A stretch of DNA of 24,427 nt from the IMG/VR virus record IMGVR_UViG_3300044636_000280, positions 1 through 24,427 of that record, one strand, 5' to 3'. The DNA comes from a virus. Positions 22,148 through 24,427 of the stretch are shown here, piece by piece (positions within the stretch are counted from its first letter, which is position 1; every line of letters starts with the position of its first letter). The notes beneath the pieces were generated by a model. It was given only the letters and a program-made list of their open reading frames with translations. It was not told the origin of the DNA and did not search any database. Both the position numbers and the translations under genes were made by a program.

Positions 22148-22461
22148 TTGACCCTGGCAAGCTCCGCGAGCGGGTGACGGTGCAGGTCGCCAGTGGCACG
22201 ACCAATGCCCTCGGCGAAACGGTGCTGACGTGGTCCGACTCGTCTGCCGTCTGGGCGAGCGTGGAGGGCGTGTCGGCACGCGAGCAGATCACGGCGGGGC
22301 AGAGCCAGACGGCGATCAGCCACCGCGTGCGGCTGCGGTATCTGCCCGGCCTGACGCAGTCGCATCGCTTCTCGTGGCGGTCTCGCACGCTGGAGATTGT
22401 CAGCCTGCTCGAGCACGGCAACCGCCAAGAGCACGAGGCCATCTGCCAGGAGAACACCTAG
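22144..22461 (+). CDS. Head closure / head-tail joining protein
   Basis: Encodes 105 residues from an ATG overlapping the connector stop. MIDPGKLRERVTVQVASGTT, ALGETVLTWSDSSAVWASVE, then YLPGLTQSHRFSWRSRTLEI follow the SPP1 gp16-like head-tail joining pattern (opening 'GxLR-RV-', central 'W----WA-V', a final strand pair around the R-Y/F-W turn). It closes the head pore below the connector. Its size matches the family. Confidence 0.8.
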   Translation: MIDPGKLRERVTVQVASGTTNALGETVLTWSDSSAVWASVEGVSAREQITAGQSQTAISHRVRLRYLPGLTQSHRFSWRSRTLEIVSLLEHGNRQEHEAICQENT

Positions 22462-23262
22462 ATGGCGACAGCCGGTATCGTCATCTCGGCGAACTTCCCT
22501 GACCTTCAGCGGGTGGGAGACGCTATCCGGGGGCTGGGCGACACGAACTTCACCGCACAGTCGTTGAAGAATGCGCTGGAAAAAGCCATTGAGCCAGCCA
22601 GGCTTCGCCTGCGTGAACTCACGCCCGTCGGGCCGACCGGCAATCTGCGTGCTGCGATTTCCACAAAAGTCATCGCGTACTCAAGGGATGGCAACGCCGT
22701 CGCCCTGATCGGCTACCAGCGTGCCGGAAAGCTCGACTCCACCAGTGCCGCCGGCGGCAAGGTCCGCTCCTCGCGGGCGTCTTCTGGCGACCGGGCATAT
22801 CACCAGTGGCTCATTGAGTACGGCACGCGGCAGCGTGTGGTCGGCAAGTTCTCAAACACGCCGTACCAGCGGAAAAGCCCTACGGTGCCGTTTGTGCGAA
22901 CCCGCATGGGCATACAAGAGACCGTCCGCGGCAAGGGCGTCGTCCATACGGTCAAGGGTCAGAACGCCTACATCGCGTCGAGCTTCAAGACCCTCGGGCC
23001 ATTCGACACGATCCGCCAGCGAAACGGCCGCGTGCAGACTGATCCGCCGTATCCGGGGGCGTTCTTTCGCAAGTCAAAAACGCCCATCGTGATCGCACCG
23101 ACGCCCGTGGGCGGTCGTGCAGGACGCCCGCCGGTTCGCACTGCTTTTGAACAGTCGCAGAGTCAGGTGGCGTTCATCCTGCAGCAGGAGCTGCGGATCA
23201 GCCTGGAGCGAGCACTGAGCACGCTCACGTTCCGCGGCGAAGGCACCCTCTCTGGAGTCTGA
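22462..23262 (+). CDS. HK97 gp10-like tail component, extended
   Basis: Encodes 266 residues, starting directly after the joining-protein stop; usual gp10-like proteins have 130-160. The family core is visible: TPVGPTGNLRAAI (54-66) and YHQWLIEYGT (113-122), followed much later by APTPVGGRAGRPPVRTAFEQ near the C-terminus, the 'P-PF-RPA' end region. The added length lies between about 130 and 230 and is rich in basic residues, suggesting an insertion in the outer loop. It probably acts in tail completion or at the neck. The assignment is good; the reason for the insertion is unknown. Confidence 0.75.
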   Translation: MATAGIVISANFPDLQRVGDAIRGLGDTNFTAQSLKNALEKAIEPARLRLRELTPVGPTGNLRAAISTKVIAYSRDGNAVALIGYQRAGKLDSTSAAGGKVRSSRASSGDRAYHQWLIEYGTRQRVVGKFSNTPYQRKSPTVPFVRTRMGIQETVRGKGVVHTVKGQNAYIASSFKTLGPFDTIRQRNGRVQTDPPYPGAFFRKSKTPIVIAPTPVGGRAGRPPVRTAFEQSQSQVAFILQQELRISLERALSTLTFRGEGTLSGV

Positions 23263-23265
23263 CGA

Positions 23266-23682
23266 ATGCCGCTGAAATCACCGGAGGCTGCCGTTCGCAG
23301 CCGCCTCGTCGCGACAGCCGGTGTGACCGCCCTCATCGGCACCCGCATCTACCCCGTCATCGCACCGGCCACGGCTGCCCTGCCGTTCGTGACGTGGAGG
23401 CGTGTGGCAGTCGAGCGGACGCAGTCCCTCAAGGGGCCGATCGGCACGCCGACAGTAAGCCTCTCGGTCGACATCTTCGCAGAGACCTACGAATCCGCGA
23501 GAGATATCGCAGACCAGTGCCGGCAGTCTCTGGATGGCTGGGGGGGCACATTGGAAAATGTGACTGTGGCGCGTGTGTCGCTCGACAACGAGAGCGACGG
23601 ATTCGCCCAGTTGGCCGGCGGCGACCTCCCGCCGGTTTACACAGTGCAACAAATCTACGGCATCCTCTGGCAGGAGAGTTGA
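23266..23682 (+). CDS. Tail completion protein (DUF3168-like)
   Basis: Encodes 138 residues, 3 bases after the previous stop. LVATAGVTALIGTRIYPVIA, PATAALPFVTWRRVAVERT, then VDIFAETYESARDIADQCRQ are the blocks of DUF3168 (gp17-like) proteins, which form the ring at the head-proximal end of the tail tube. The terminal PPVYTVQQIYGILWQ strand is also typical. The length matches the family. Confidence 0.8.
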   Translation: MPLKSPEAAVRSRLVATAGVTALIGTRIYPVIAPATAALPFVTWRRVAVERTQSLKGPIGTPTVSLSVDIFAETYESARDIADQCRQSLDGWGGTLENVTVARVSLDNESDGFAQLAGGDLPPVYTVQQIYGILWQES

Positions 23683-23685
23683 CAC

Positions 23686-24066
23686 ATGGCGATCACGCCT
23701 CATGACGGTGCGGGAACAGTGTTCACGTTTGGCGGCACGGCCTTCACCGTCACGAACATCGTCTACAACCTGGCCGATCCGGCGACCGACAACACGATCG
23801 ACGTGTCGCACCTCGGGCTCACCGCTGGCAACTCCGTCGAGACGATGGACCGCCCGCTGACCGGCAACGCCACCGACACGGGGCGGCAGGTCACGATTGA
23901 CTATCTCGGCAAGGCTGTCGTGGCCGATGCCTCCAGCGCGGCCCTTGTGATTACGCACGCCGGTGCATCGTTCCTCTCAAAGAACGCCACGGTTGTGAGC
24001 TCATCCGTGACGCTTGCCACGAACGACGTCATCAAGGGCCAGGCGGTCTTCAAGGTCGCTCGCTAG
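23686..24066 (+). CDS. Major tail tube protein
   Basis: Encodes 126 residues, 3 bases after the tail-completion gene. The beta-rich sequence (GAGTVFTFGGTAFTVTNIVY, NTIDVSHLGLTAG, GRQVTIDYLGKAVVAD and the ATNDVIKGQAVFKVAR end) agrees with siphovirus tail tube proteins, where an 'ID-SHL' element and a Gly-rich beta strand set occur. Its position after the completion protein supports this. It probably forms the tube hexamers. Confidence 0.7.
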   Translation: MAITPHDGAGTVFTFGGTAFTVTNIVYNLADPATDNTIDVSHLGLTAGNSVETMDRPLTGNATDTGRQVTIDYLGKAVVADASSAALVITHAGASFLSKNATVVSSSVTLATNDVIKGQAVFKVAR

Positions 24067-24073
24067 TTGCCGT

Positions 24074-24090
24074 GACGGAGGCATCCCGTC
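24074..24090 (+). promoter_or_regulatory. Hairpin covering the ribosome-binding site of the next gene
   Basis: GACGG at 24074-24078 pairs with CCGTC at 24086-24090, just before the ATG at 24091. The Shine-Dalgarno-like GGAGG (24077-24081) lies partly in the stem and loop. It could lower translation of the second tube-like protein relative to the first. Confidence 0.4.
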
Positions 24091-24423
24091 ATGGCTGTCT
24101 ATGCTGCCGGCGTTACCGTCACCTGGAACAGCGTTGCGTTCACCGAGGTCACTGACTTCAAAGTGACGCTCGGCGGCAATCTGCCGATCTCGCGTGCAGC
24201 GCCAGCTGGCAGCGCGTTCTCGCTTGACCTTGGCACTATAGAGATAGCGTGCCTCGGGACCGCGAACTGTAGCGTTGCCAATTACGGCAAGCGTGCCACG
24301 TTTCAAGTCTCGGGGCCGGGCGTCGTGTTCACTCACAAGGCTATCTTCGAGCGACTGGCCGTCGAGAAGAAGCTCAATGATGTGCAACGACACACGGTGA
24401 CGCTGCGATTAGCACCCATCTAG
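24091..24423 (+). CDS. Second small tail-tube-like protein
   Basis: Encodes 110 residues, ending four bases before the window edge. The sequence is beta-rich (YAAGVTVTWNSVAFTEVTDF, VTLGGNLPISRAAPAGSAFS, LDLGTIEIACLGTANCSVAN, then TFQVSGPGVVFTHKAIFERL). The opening VTVTWNSVAFTEVT resembles the 'G-V-T--G-T-F-V-' start of the preceding tube protein, so it may be a diverged paralog, a tube-decorating or a tail-tip protein. Its position between tube and the (unseen) tail-chaperone/tape-measure genes would fit. The identification is tentative. Confidence 0.5.
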   Translation: MAVYAAGVTVTWNSVAFTEVTDFKVTLGGNLPISRAAPAGSAFSLDLGTIEIACLGTANCSVANYGKRATFQVSGPGVVFTHKAIFERLAVEKKLNDVQRHTVTLRLAPI

Positions 24424-24427
24424 GAGA

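Noticed and set aside
1-24427. CRISPR arrays, tRNA or rRNA genes, insertion sequences, integrase
   Set aside because: I found no regularly spaced direct repeats, cloverleaf-like sequences, transposase or integrase motifs by reading both strands.

Overview
The window is a continuous stretch of a tailed-phage genome or prophage with an HK97-type head, GC-rich, and with every supported gene on the + strand. Packaging, capsid, connector and tail-tube genes follow the order of HK97-like siphoviruses. No integrase, repressor, tRNA or host housekeeping gene is visible. The host cannot be fixed from the sequence: high GC, scarce Shine-Dalgarno sites and some accessory domains would suit a planctomycete or another environmental Gram-negative, but this is only a weak inference.

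Layout. 2-1249: the end of a radical SAM protein with a SPASM-like C-terminal domain, then a GT-A-like glycosyltransferase. 1246-5070: ten small overlapping genes, most with one hydrophobic N-terminal segment, surrounding a membrane-anchored papain-like cysteine protease (3207-4274) and a GlsB/YeaQ/YmgE-like membrane protein. This is a candidate lysis or envelope module; no ordinary endolysin is recognised. 5067-9910: tail-fibre and receptor-binding genes (LamG-like proteins, a repeat-rich fibre, a fibre-assembly-like protein). 9919-10449: an HNH endonuclease and a 225-base non-coding gap that may hold the packaging (cos) site and a promoter.

10450-12723 is the most striking segment: a ParB-like protein, a TET/JBP-type 2-oxoglutarate/Fe(II) dioxygenase with its metal ligands, and a TET-associated-type glycosyltransferase, placed directly before the terminase. 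Together they look like a DNA-cytosine hypermodification pathway (5-methylcytosine to 5-hydroxymethylcytosine to glycosylated base). The required C5-methyltransferase is not in the window.

12727-24423: P27-type small terminase, large terminase, a very long portal protein (864 aa) carrying a TUDOR-like domain and an ADP-ribosyltransferase-like tail, prohead protease with an extra N-terminal domain, a small zinc-ribbon protein, major capsid protein, a likely decoration protein, a strong intrinsic terminator, another glycosyltransferase gene split by a near-perfect hairpin, then head-tail connectors and two tail-tube-like proteins. Many neighbouring genes overlap as ATGA, GTGA or TTGA, which suggests translational coupling along long operons.
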